From the NCBI GenBank assembly GCA_949487015.1, contig CATAQZ010000184.1, positions 1 through 8,097 on the forward strand: DNA of 8,097 nt. Reading direction: 5' to 3'. Positions within the stretch are counted from its first letter, which is position 1; each line of letters begins with the position of its first letter. The notes under the pieces were generated by a model, which worked only from the letters and a program-made list of their open reading frames with translations, searched no databases and was not told where the DNA came from. Positions 1 to 6,379 of the stretch are shown piece by piece. The DNA comes from Flavobacteriales bacterium UBA4585. Its GTDB lineage: Bacteria; Bacteroidota; Bacteroidia; Flavobacteriales; Schleiferiaceae. Both the position numbers and the translations under genes were made by a program.

Positions 1-357
1 CTTGTAAGAAAAGGTCGCAAACAGATCAAACAAAAGAGTAAATCTGCTGCGCTGGATTCCTGCCCACAACGCAGGGGTGTATGTACTCGTGTCTACACAA
101 CGACGCCGAAAAAACCAAATTCGGCAATGCGTAAAGTGGCCAGGGTACGTCTTAGTAATGGAAACGAAGTGAACGCCTACATCGGCGGTGAAGGTCACAA
201 CCTACAAGAACACAGTATTGTACTGGTTCGCGGTGGTCGTGTAAAAGATCTCCCGGGTGTGCGTTACCACATTGTACGTGGTGCACTTGATACAGCGGGT
301 GTAAGCGGAAGAACGCAGCGTCGTTCTAAGTATGGTGCGAAGAGACCGAAGAAATAA
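1..357 (+). CDS. rpsL: 30S ribosomal protein S12, 5' end cut by window edge
   Basis: S12 sits at the interface face of the 30S decoding centre and helps monitor codon-anticodon pairing. The frame is open from base 1 (LVRKGRK...) and ends with TAA at 355-357, giving 118 visible residues. Compared with E. coli S12 from memory, the first visible Leu is residue 7, so only about six codons are missing to the left. The hallmark segments GVCTRVYTTTPKKPNSA, GGEGHNLQEHS and GRVKDLPGVRYH are all present. With that numbering, Lys43 (in TPKKPNS) and Lys88 (codon 244-246) are both the usual lysines, so the common streptomycin-resistance substitutions are absent. Asp89 (codon 247-249), the residue methylthiolated by RimO in E. 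coli, is also kept. The Met at 127 is an internal residue, not the start. rpsG follows after 23 nt. Confidence 0.98.
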   Translation, partial: LVRKGRKQIKQKSKSAALDSCPQRRGVCTRVYTTTPKKPNSAMRKVARVRLSNGNEVNAYIGGEGHNLQEHSIVLVRGGRVKDLPGVRYHIVRGALDTAGVSGRTQRRSKYGAKRPKK

Positions 358-380
358 ACTACTGTAGACTTTAAGAACTC

Positions 381-848
381 ATGAGAAAAGCAAGAGCTAA
401 AAAACGTCCGTTACTTCCGGATCCAAAGTTTAACGATACGCTCGTAACACGTTTTGTAAACAACTTGATGTTAGACGGAAAGAAGTCTATCGCTTTCAAT
501 ATTTTCTACGATGCAATTGATATTGTTTCAGAAAAGACTGAAGGAAATGGTTTAGAAACTTGGAAAGAAGCGCTTAATAATGTGATGCCGCACGTAGAAG
601 TACGTAGTCGTCGCGTTGGTGGTGCTAACTTCCAGATACCTATGCAGGTTCGCCCAGATCGTAAAGTCACTTTAGGAATGAAGTGGATGATCCTCGCAAC
701 GCGCAAGCGCAACGAACGTTCTATGGCGCAAAAATTGGCCGCGGAAATTCTAGCAGCTTCGAAAGAGGAAGGTGCTGCAGTTAAGAAGCGTACCGAAGTT
801 CACCGTATGGCGGAGGCTAACAAAGCGTTTTCACACTTTAGATTCTAA
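381..848 (+). CDS. rpsG: 30S ribosomal protein S7
   Basis: S7 is a primary binder of the 16S rRNA 3' major domain. It nucleates assembly of the 30S head and lies near the E site. The 155-residue protein is of normal bacterial length. It opens with a basic MRKARAKKR segment, followed by LLPDPKFNDTLVTRFVNNLM. The beta-hairpin sequence VEVRSRRVGGA lies at about residues 72-82, followed by QIPMQVRPDRK. The C-terminal helix ends AEANKAFSHFRF, wording I recall from Bacteroidota S7. The ATG at 381 gives the expected N-terminus. Upstream there is no Shine-Dalgarno-like sequence (tttaagaactc precedes the ATG). In E. coli, S7 represses the str operon through the rpsL-rpsG spacer. Here that spacer is only 23 nt, so the same control is unlikely. 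fusA starts 13 nt downstream. Confidence 0.98.
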   Translation: MRKARAKKRPLLPDPKFNDTLVTRFVNNLMLDGKKSIAFNIFYDAIDIVSEKTEGNGLETWKEALNNVMPHVEVRSRRVGGANFQIPMQVRPDRKVTLGMKWMILATRKRNERSMAQKLAAEILAASKEEGAAVKKRTEVHRMAEANKAFSHFRF

Positions 849-861
849 TTGACACAATATC

Positions 862-2967
862 ATGGCAAAAGGAAATAGAGATTTAACGTTCACTAGAAAC
901 ATAGGTATTGCAGCCCACATTGATGCGGGTAAAACTACTACTACTGAACGTATTTTATATTACACAGGTGTTAGTCACAAAATTGGTGAGGTGCACGATG
1001 GTGCAGCTACAATGGACTGGATGGAGCAAGAGCAAGAGCGTGGTATCACGATCACCTCTGCTGCAACACACTGTGAGTGGAATTACCGCGACCAGAAATA
1101 CGCAATCAACATTATAGATACACCAGGACACGTTGACTTCACAGTGGAAGTTGAGCGTTCGTTACGTGTGTTAGATGGAGTGGTTGCTCTTTTCTCGGCA
1201 GTTGACGGTGTAGAGCCACAATCTGAAACGGTTTGGCGTCAAGCGGATAAGTACCGCGTCCCTCGTCTAGGTTTTGTAAACAAGATGGACCGTCAAGGAT
1301 CTGACTTTTTTATGGTTTGTAACCAAGTAAAAGAAATGCTCGGTGGTAACCCAGTTGCACTTCAAGTTCCTATCGGAGACGAGATGGACTTTAAAGGAGT
1401 AGTTGATTTAATCAGTAAAGAGGCGATTGTTTGGAACGAAGAGGATAAAGGTATGTCTTACGAGACGATCGAAATCCCTGCCGACTTAATCGATGTTGTC
1501 AACGAGAAGCGTGGTGAGTTAATCGAAGCCGTTGCTGAATATGACGATACGTTGATGGAGAAGTTCTTCGAAGACGAAGACAGCATTACTGAAGATGAAA
1601 TCATCGCAGCATTGCGTGCGGCGACAATAGATATGAGTATCATTCCGATGATGTGTGGTTCAGCCTTTAAGAATAAGGGTGTACAGGCTATGCTTGATGC
1701 AGTAATGCGTTACTTGCCATCACCGTTGGATGTGGAAGCTATCGAGGGTACTAACCCAGATACAGGGAATCCTGATTTCCGTAAGCCTACAGTAAACGAG
1801 CCGTTCTCGGCACTTGCATTCAAGATTGCAACAGATCCTTTCGTAGGTCGCTTGTGTTTCTTCCGTGTGTATTCAGGTGTATTGGACGCAGGTTCTTACG
1901 TTAAGAATACACGTTCTGGTAAGAAAGAGCGTATCTCTCGTATTTTCCAGATGCACTCGAACAAACAACAGCCGATAGATCAGATCACTGCTGGAGACAT
2001 TGGTGCCGGTGTTGGTTTCAAGGATATTCGTACGGGTGATACGTTGTGTGATGAAAAATCACCAATTGTTCTCGAATCGATGACATTCCCTGAGCCGGTT
2101 ATTGGTATTGCTGTTGAGCCTAAGTCAAAAGCGGATGTAGATAAGATGGGTACTGCTTTGGCTAAATTGTCTGAAGAAGATCCAACGTTCCGTGTTCAAA
2201 CGGATGAGGCATCTGGCCAGACCATCATTTCAGGTATGGGCGAGCTCCACTTGGACATTCTTATTGACCGTATGCGTCGTGAGTTCAAAGTTGAGGTGAA
2301 CGTTGGTGAACCTCAGGTAGAATACAAAGAAGCGCTAACAGGATCATGTAGCCACCGTGAGCAATATAAAAAGCAAACGGGTGGTCGTGGTAAGTTTGCA
2401 GATATCGTATTCGACATCTCACCTGTAGATGATGACTTTGAAGGTGAAGGTTTACAGTTCGAGAATAAAATCAAGGGTGGTAATGTTCCTAAAGAATTCA
2501 TTCCATCTATTGAGAATGGTTTTAAGTCAGCGATGGTAAATGGTCCATTGGCAGGCTTTAAGGTTGATAGCTACAAGATTGTACTAAAAGATGGTTCGTT
2601 CCACCCGGTGGATTCTGACCAATTATCTTTCGAATTGGCAGCCAAAATTGGTTTTAAGGAAAGTGCTAAGAAAGCATCACCTGTAATCATGGAGCCAATC
2701 ATGAAGATGGAGGTAGTAACTCCTGAAGAGTACATGGGTGATATCGTTGGTGATTTGAACCGTCGTCGTGGTCAGGTAAATGACATGTCTGATCGCAACA
2801 ATGCGAAGGTCATCAAGGCAAATGTACCGTTGTCAGAAATGTTTGGTTACGTGACAACGTTGCGTACATTAAGTTCAGGACGTGCTGCTTCGACAATGGA
2901 GTTTTCGCACTATGCTGAAACGCCAAGCAACATCTCTGAGAAAGTAATTGAAGAAACAAAAGCTTAA
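862..2967 (+). CDS. fusA: Elongation factor G (ribosomal translocase GTPase)
   Basis: EF-G binds the ribosome with GTP, moves tRNAs and mRNA by one codon after peptide bond formation, and helps recycle ribosomes together with RRF. All GTPase motifs are intact in the 701 residues: P-loop AHIDAGKT (18-25), switch I RGITI (60-64), DTPGH (86-90), NKMD (140-143) and the G5 motif CGSAF (265-269). Domain II follows from about 300 (FKIATDPFVGRL), then domain III with SGMGELHLDI. Domain IV contains GGRGKF (507-512) and the tip-loop segment GSFHPVDSDQ (578-587), whose His581 matches the decoding-site histidine of E. coli EF-G. Domain V includes MGDIVGDLNRRRGQ. Its place in the str cluster marks it as the main translocase rather than an EF-G paralogue. 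No Shine-Dalgarno sequence precedes the start (gacacaatatc). The gene ends with three in-frame stops. Confidence 0.98.
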   Translation: MAKGNRDLTFTRNIGIAAHIDAGKTTTTERILYYTGVSHKIGEVHDGAATMDWMEQEQERGITITSAATHCEWNYRDQKYAINIIDTPGHVDFTVEVERSLRVLDGVVALFSAVDGVEPQSETVWRQADKYRVPRLGFVNKMDRQGSDFFMVCNQVKEMLGGNPVALQVPIGDEMDFKGVVDLISKEAIVWNEEDKGMSYETIEIPADLIDVVNEKRGELIEAVAEYDDTLMEKFFEDEDSITEDEIIAALRAATIDMSIIPMMCGSAFKNKGVQAMLDAVMRYLPSPLDVEAIEGTNPDTGNPDFRKPTVNEPFSALAFKIATDPFVGRLCFFRVYSGVLDAGSYVKNTRSGKKERISRIFQMHSNKQQPIDQITAGDIGAGVGFKDIRTGDTLCDEKSPIVLESMTFPEPVIGIAVEPKSKADVDKMGTALAKLSEEDPTFRVQTDEASGQTIISGMGELHLDILIDRMRREFKVEVNVGEPQVEYKEALTGSCSHREQYKKQTGGRGKFADIVFDISPVDDDFEGEGLQFENKIKGGNVPKEFIPSIENGFKSAMVNGPLAGFKVDSYKIVLKDGSFHPVDSDQLSFELAAKIGFKESAKKASPVIMEPIMKMEVVTPEEYMGDIVGDLNRRRGQVNDMSDRNNAKVIKANVPLSEMFGYVTTLRTLSSGRAASTMEFSHYAETPSNISEKVIEETKA

Positions 2968-2973
2968 TAATAG
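2965..2973 (+). other. Triple in-frame stop at the end of fusA
   Basis: The fusA frame ends TAA TAA TAG, three consecutive in-frame stop codons filling most of the 12-nt gap before rpsJ. This makes readthrough from EF-G, usually a very highly translated gene, into rpsJ essentially impossible. Related but weaker arrangements are TAATAA after rpsS (5962-5967) and TAA-CAG-TAG after rpsJ (3283-3291). Confidence 0.9.
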
Positions 2974-2979
2974 ACGATA

Positions 2980-3285
2980 ATGAGTCAAAAAATTCGCATC
3001 AAGCTTAAGTCGTACGATCACAATTTAGTAGATAAGTCTGCTGAAAAGATTGTAAAGACCGTGAAGAGTACAGGCGCTGTTGTTAATGGACCTATTCCAT
3101 TACCTACAAATAAGCGCATTTACACTGTGCTCCGCTCACCGCACGTAAATAAGAAATCACGCGAGCAGTTCCAACTGAGCAATTACAAGCGTTTGTTGGA
3201 TATCTATTCATCTTCATCAAAGACTATTGATGCATTGATGAAGTTAGAGCTGCCGAGTGGTGTTGAAGTAGAAATCAAGGTCTAA
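2980..3285 (+). CDS. rpsJ: 30S ribosomal protein S10 (NusE)
   Basis: S10 belongs to the 30S head. Off the ribosome it is known as NusE, which pairs with NusB in rRNA antitermination and contacts NusG to couple transcription with translation. The 101 residues are of normal length. The start MSQKIRIKLKSYDH is typical, with the VNGPIPLPT segment at 35-43 and the extended-loop sequence SPHVNKKSREQF at 53-64. The end, KLELPSGVEVEIKV, is the conserved final strand. It begins the S10 operon in most bacteria, but here it starts only 12 nt after fusA, with no room for an E. coli-type L4-binding attenuator leader. No tuf gene lies between fusA and rpsJ. There is no Shine-Dalgarno sequence, and A stands at -3. 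A second in-frame stop (TAG, 3289-3291) follows one codon after the TAA. Confidence 0.98.
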   Translation: MSQKIRIKLKSYDHNLVDKSAEKIVKTVKSTGAVVNGPIPLPTNKRIYTVLRSPHVNKKSREQFQLSNYKRLLDIYSSSSKTIDALMKLELPSGVEVEIKV

Positions 3286-3314
3286 CAGTAGACTAAATTT
3301 AAATTCCAGAAGAG

Positions 3315-3932
3315 ATGCCAGGATTAATTGGTAAAAAAGTCGGAATGACCAGCATTTTCAGCCCTGAGGGTAAGAACTTGCCATGTACTGTCCTAGAGGT
3401 AGGTCCATGTGTAGTTACTCAAGTGAAAACTGAAGATGTCGATGGTTACAATGCTATCCAACTAGGTTGGGGAGAGGCGAAAGAGAAAAACGTCTCGAAA
3501 GCATTGCAAGGACATGTGCAAAAAGCAAGCACCTCTGTTAAAAAGAAATTTGTTGAATTCACTGATTTCGAAGGTGAATTAGAACTAGGACAAGTCTTGA
3601 CGGCTGACTTATTTGAAGAAGGCGACTACGTAGATGTAGCCGGTACTTCAAAGGGTAAAGGTTTTCAGGGTGTTGTGAAGCGTCACGGCTTCGCCGGTGT
3701 TGGTCAAGCAACGCACGGTCAACACAACCGTCTACGTGCACCAGGGTCTATTGGTGCGGGTTCTGATCCTTCGAGAGTATTCAAGGGTATGCGTATGGCT
3801 GGCCGTATGGGTGGTAAGCGTGCTAAGGTTCAGAACTTAGTAGTTCTGAAAGTGGATGCTGAGAAGAATTTATTAGTAGTTAAGGGTTCTGTTCCAGGAG
3901 CTAAGAATTCAACTGTAATTATCGAGAAATAA
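3315..3932 (+). CDS. rplC: 50S ribosomal protein L3
   Basis: L3 is an early assembly protein of the 50S subunit whose internal loop reaches towards the peptidyl transferase centre. The 205-residue product begins MPGLIGKKVGMTSIFSPEGK, the expected L3 N-terminus, which supports the ATG at 3315. The conserved block from about residue 113 runs GKGFQGVVKRHGF, then ATHGQHNRLRAPGSIG, then SRVFKGMRMAGRMGGKR, and the protein ends with the strand NLLVVKGSVPGAKNS. Residue 150 (codon 3762-3764) is Ser where E. coli has the Gln150 methylated by PrmB, so that modification cannot occur on the same side chain. The 29-nt upstream gap is the longest in the window. It ends in purine-rich agaagag, which abuts the ATG and is too close to act as a normal Shine-Dalgarno site. 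The stop overlaps the rplD start by one base. Confidence 0.98.
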   Translation: MPGLIGKKVGMTSIFSPEGKNLPCTVLEVGPCVVTQVKTEDVDGYNAIQLGWGEAKEKNVSKALQGHVQKASTSVKKKFVEFTDFEGELELGQVLTADLFEEGDYVDVAGTSKGKGFQGVVKRHGFAGVGQATHGQHNRLRAPGSIGAGSDPSRVFKGMRMAGRMGGKRAKVQNLVVLKVDAEKNLLVVKGSVPGAKNSTVIIEK

Positions 3933-4558
3933 TGGAATTGAAGGTATTAGACATAAACGGAAAAGAAACCAAGAAGAGCGTCAAGTTAGATGCGAAGATT
4001 TTTGGTATTGAGCCTAACGATCATAGCATTTATCTGGATGTAAAACAGTTCTTGGCGAATGCACGTCAGGGTACTCATAAGTCTAAGGAGCGTGCTGAGG
4101 TGAATCGTACAACGAAAAAACACCACAAGCAGAAAGGTACTGGTGGCGCACGTGCAGGTTCTTTGAAGTCTCCCATTCAGCGTGGTGGTGGTACTGTATT
4201 CGGCCCACGTCCTCGTAACTATGGATTCAAATTGAACAAGAAGGTGAAGCAATTGGCTCGCAAATCTGCGTTGTCGATCAAAGCTAAGTCTGATAATTTG
4301 AAGGTCGTTGAGAACTTCACTTTTGAGGTGCCAAAGACTACCAGCTTCATCAATGTGATGGCGGCTTTGGGTTTAGACAAGAAAAAATCGTTATTCATCG
4401 TTGGTGACTACGATAAAAACCTATATTTGTCATCCCGCAATTTACAAGGGGTTAAAGTTGTAAACTCCTCAGAAATAAGCACTTACGATATTATGAACGC
4501 TTCAGAAGTGGTTTTATCAGAGGGTGCAGTTGAGAAAATTACAGCGATTTTAAGCTAA
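3932..4558 (+). CDS. rplD: 50S ribosomal protein L4
   Basis: L4 binds 23S rRNA domain I early in assembly and sends a long loop into the polypeptide exit tunnel, where it forms the constriction together with L22. In some bacteria it also represses its own operon. The product is 208 residues. The extended tunnel loop is clear at about 62-110: KKHHKQKGTGGARAGSLKSP, then RGGGTVFGPRPRNYGFKLNKK. Lys68-Gly69-Thr70-Gly71 correspond to the QKGTG stretch where macrolide-resistance mutations occur in other species, and it looks wild type. The globular C-terminal part ends with SEGAVEKITAILS. The ATG shares its A with the preceding rplC stop (TAATG), pointing to translation coupled by termination and restart. 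Any L4 feedback would have to use a site other than the standard leader upstream of rpsJ, which is absent. Confidence 0.97.
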   Translation: MELKVLDINGKETKKSVKLDAKIFGIEPNDHSIYLDVKQFLANARQGTHKSKERAEVNRTTKKHHKQKGTGGARAGSLKSPIQRGGGTVFGPRPRNYGFKLNKKVKQLARKSALSIKAKSDNLKVVENFTFEVPKTTSFINVMAALGLDKKKSLFIVGDYDKNLYLSSRNLQGVKVVNSSEISTYDIMNASEVVLSEGAVEKITAILS

Positions 4559-4565
4559 GAGAGCC

Positions 4566-4856
4566 ATGAATATTTTGATTAAACCAATCATTACTGAAAA
4601 AGCAACAGCTCAGAGCGAAGACGAAAACGTCTATGCTTTTGAGGTGGTTCGAACTGCTAATAAGGTTGAGATAAAGAAAGCTGTAGAAGAGTTCTACGGC
4701 GTAAGTGTAGAAAGTGTTCGCACTGCTATTGTTCCTGCAAAATTCCAGACGAAGTATACTAAGGCTGGTTTAGTGAGAGGTCGTAAATCTGCCTATAAAA
4801 AGGCGATGGTTAAGGTAGCTGGTGGAGAGACCATCGATTTATACGGTAATATTTAA
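4566..4856 (+). CDS. rplW: 50S ribosomal protein L23
   Basis: L23 lies at the exit of the peptide tunnel and is the docking point for trigger factor and the signal recognition particle. The 96 residues match the family length. The start, MNILIKPIITEKATAQSEDE, contains the conserved TEK. Its Glu11 aligns with E. coli Glu18, the residue that contacts trigger factor. The middle segment TANKVEIKKAVEEFYGVSV is the typical helix-strand unit. A basic loop follows (KYTKAGLVRGRKSAYKKA), and the protein ends with the strand VKVAGGETIDLYGNI. The gap to rplD is 7 nt. The junction reads TAAGAGAGCC before the ATG, one of four places where the upstream stop forms TAAGAG. The gene keeps its usual place between rplD and rplB. 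Confidence 0.97.
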   Translation: MNILIKPIITEKATAQSEDENVYAFEVVRTANKVEIKKAVEEFYGVSVESVRTAIVPAKFQTKYTKAGLVRGRKSAYKKAMVKVAGGETIDLYGNI

Positions 4857-4861
4857 TTACA

Positions 4862-5686
4862 ATGGGTGTAAAGAAATTAAAACCAATTACTCCTGGACAG
4901 CGTTTTCGTGTAGTCAACGACTTTGAGCAAGTTACGGCAGCGAAACCTGAAAAGAGCCTTGTTAAAGGTAAGACCAAGAGTGGTGGCCGAAACAATAGCG
5001 GACGCATGACAATGCGTTACGTAGGTGGAGGACACAAGCAAAAAGTACGTACGGTAGATTTCAAACGTGAAAAGTTTGGTATCCCTGCAACTGTAAAGGC
5101 GATCGAATATGATCCGTTACGCTCAGCATATCTTATGCTGTTGGTATACGCGGATGGAGAGAAGCGTTATTCAGTTGCAGTAAATGGAGTCAAGGTTGGC
5201 GATAAATTAGTTAGCGGTAAGGGCAGTGCTCCAGAGGCTGGTAACGCATTGCTGTTGTCTGAAATTCCACTCGGTACGATCATATCGAACATTGAGATGC
5301 GTCCTGGTCAAGGAGCGATCATTGCACGTTCGGCTGGAACATTCGCGCAGCTTTTAGCTCGTGAAGGAAAATACGCGATTATTAAGATGCCTTCAGGTGA
5401 GACTCGTATGATTCTTACTTCTTGTATGGCAACAGTCGGTACTGTAAGTAACTCCGAGCACATGCTACAGGTTAGCGGAAAAGCTGGTCGTAGTAGATGG
5501 CAAGGACGTCGTCCACGTGTTCGTGGTGTTGTGATGAATCCAGTTGATCACCCTATGGGTGGTGGTGAAGGCCGCGCTTCGGGTGGTCACCCACGTTCGC
5601 GTAATGGTATTCCAGCGAAGGGTTACAAGACTCGTACGCCTAAGAAGGCTACGAATAAGTATATCATCGAACGTAGAAAGAAATAA
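4862..5686 (+). CDS. rplB: 50S ribosomal protein L2
   Basis: L2 is one of the most conserved 50S proteins. It is needed for subunit association and for building the peptidyl transferase region. The 274 residues are of usual length. The N-terminal part contains KPITPGQRFRVV and the NSGRMTMRYVGGGHKQKVR block. The central OB/SH3-like body includes GSAPEAGNALLLSEIPLGT and SAGTFAQLLAREGKYAIIKM. The C-terminal part has GKAGRSRWQGRRPRVRG, NPVDHPMGGGEGRASGG and a basic tail ending in ERRKK. His230 (codon 5549-5551) is the essential His229 of E. coli mature numbering. Two residues on, Met232 stands where E. coli has His (DHPHGGG). I recall DHPMGGG from Bacteroidota L2, so this supports the phylum assignment rather than damage. 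The gene starts 5 nt after rplW with no Shine-Dalgarno sequence (ttaattaca). Confidence 0.98.
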   Translation: MGVKKLKPITPGQRFRVVNDFEQVTAAKPEKSLVKGKTKSGGRNNSGRMTMRYVGGGHKQKVRTVDFKREKFGIPATVKAIEYDPLRSAYLMLLVYADGEKRYSVAVNGVKVGDKLVSGKGSAPEAGNALLLSEIPLGTIISNIEMRPGQGAIIARSAGTFAQLLAREGKYAIIKMPSGETRMILTSCMATVGTVSNSEHMLQVSGKAGRSRWQGRRPRVRGVVMNPVDHPMGGGEGRASGGHPRSRNGIPAKGYKTRTPKKATNKYIIERRKK

Positions 5687-5697
5687 TCTGAAAGTAT

Positions 5698-5964
5698 ATG
5701 GCACGTTCGCTTAAAAAAGGACCTTACATCCACTACAAGTTAGAGAAGAAAGTACTCGCTAATGTGGAGAGCGGTAAAAACACAGTGATCAAAACTTGGT
5801 CACGTGCATCTATGATTTCACCAGATTTTGTAGGTCAGACTATTGGAGTTCATAATGGAAAGACTTTTGTCCCCGTTTATGTTACGGAAAACATGGTAGG
5901 GCACAAACTTGGTGAATTCTCTCCAACCCGCAACTTCCGTGGTCACGGAAAAAATAAGAAGTAA
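5698..5964 (+). CDS. rpsS: 30S ribosomal protein S19
   Basis: S19 is in the 30S head next to S13, where it contacts the A-site finger and the intersubunit bridges. The 88-residue protein begins MARSLKKGPYIHYKLEKKV, the usual S19 N-terminus. It carries IKTWSRASMISPDFVGQTIGVHNGK (about 31-55), in which the TWSR...I.P.F.G.T..VHNG pattern is diagnostic. VPVYVTENMVGHKLGEFSPT follows, then the family's C-terminal RNFRGHG and a lysine-rich tail. The gap from rplB is 11 nt without a Shine-Dalgarno sequence. This is one of only two visible genes with a pyrimidine at -3. It ends in a double stop, TAATAA, and the second TAA becomes part of the TAAGAG just before rplV. Confidence 0.98.
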   Translation: MARSLKKGPYIHYKLEKKVLANVESGKNTVIKTWSRASMISPDFVGQTIGVHNGKTFVPVYVTENMVGHKLGEFSPTRNFRGHGKNKK

Positions 5965-5970
5965 TAAGAG

Positions 5971-6369
5971 ATGGGAGCTAGAAAGAAACATGCAGCAGAA
6001 GCGCTCAAGGCAGCGAAGAAAGCTATTGCAATTGCTAAGCTTAATGATTGCCCAACTTCTCCTCGCAAAATGCGTTTGGTTGCAGACCAAATTCGTGGAG
6101 TTGAGGTAGAGAAGGCATTGGCCATCCTTAAGTATAGCCCGAAAGAGGCGTCGAATCGTTTAGAGAAATTGTTGTTGAGCGCTATAGCGAACTGGCAAGC
6201 AAAGAACGAGGAAGCGAATCTAGAGGATGCTGGTTTGATAGTTAAAGAGATTAGTGTAGATAGTGGTCGTATGCTCAAGCGTATTCAGGCTGCTCCACAG
6301 GGTCGTGCGCACCGCATTCGCAAGCGCAGCAACCATGTGACATTAATCGTTGGTAGTAAAGAATCTTAA
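5971..6369 (+). CDS. rplV: 50S ribosomal protein L22
   Basis: L22 has a globular domain at the tunnel exit and a long beta-hairpin that forms the tunnel constriction with L4. At 132 residues it is longer than E. coli L22 (110). The extra length is an Ala/Lys-rich N-terminal extension of about 20 residues (MGARKKHAAEALKAAKKAIA) ahead of the core that starts near LNDCPTSPRKMRLVADQIRG. The core continues with ALAILKYSPKEASNRLEKLL. The hairpin is seen in the C-terminal third (SGRMLKRIQAAPQGRAHRIR), followed by SNHVTLIVG. I recall similar N-terminal extensions in Bacteroidota L22. The ATG at 5971 directly follows TAAGAG. The next downstream Met (in RKMRLV) would remove part of the conserved core, so 5971 is preferred. 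Confidence 0.97.
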   Translation: MGARKKHAAEALKAAKKAIAIAKLNDCPTSPRKMRLVADQIRGVEVEKALAILKYSPKEASNRLEKLLLSAIANWQAKNEEANLEDAGLIVKEISVDSGRMLKRIQAAPQGRAHRIRKRSNHVTLIVGSKES

Positions 6370-6379
6370 AAAGGGAAGA
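6370..6379 (+). promoter_or_regulatory. Purine-rich spacer before rpsC (weak ribosome-binding candidate)
   Basis: The ten bases between the rplV stop and the rpsC ATG read aaagggaaga and are entirely purine. The GGGA core is the closest thing to a Shine-Dalgarno sequence at any visible gene junction, though it is only about 3-4 bases from the ATG, nearer than the usual 5-9. It supports the ATG at 6380 over a TTG at 6350 lying inside rplV. Since nearly all other genes here lack a Shine-Dalgarno site, the match may be chance. Confidence 0.35.

Noticed and set aside
127..357. A 76-residue protein starting at the Met at 127
   Set aside because: The same frame is open from base 1 and encodes the conserved upstream part of S12, so this Met is internal.
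908..1117. A 69-residue + strand frame inside the fusA GTPase domain
   Set aside because: It is an alternative-frame shadow of the P-loop and switch I region of EF-G.
3294..3301. TAAATTTA upstream of rplC as a Bacteroidota -7 box (TAnnTTTG)
   Set aside because: It lacks the final G, and the nearest upstream TTG (3263-3265) is about 28 bases away, beyond the usual spacing. It also lies mid-operon.
5909..6109. A 66-residue + strand frame spanning rpsS and rplV
   Set aside because: It is out of frame with two clear ribosomal protein genes and its translation resembles no protein family.
5943..6278. A 111-residue reverse-strand reading frame opposite rpsS and rplV
   Set aside because: It is opposite strongly conserved genes and has Ala/Ser-rich, low-complexity content as expected of an antisense shadow; no family is recognisable.
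6350..6379. A TTG start for rpsC adding ten residues
   Set aside because: It lies inside rplV, and the conserved S3 N-terminus MGQKTNPIG starts exactly at the ATG at 6380.
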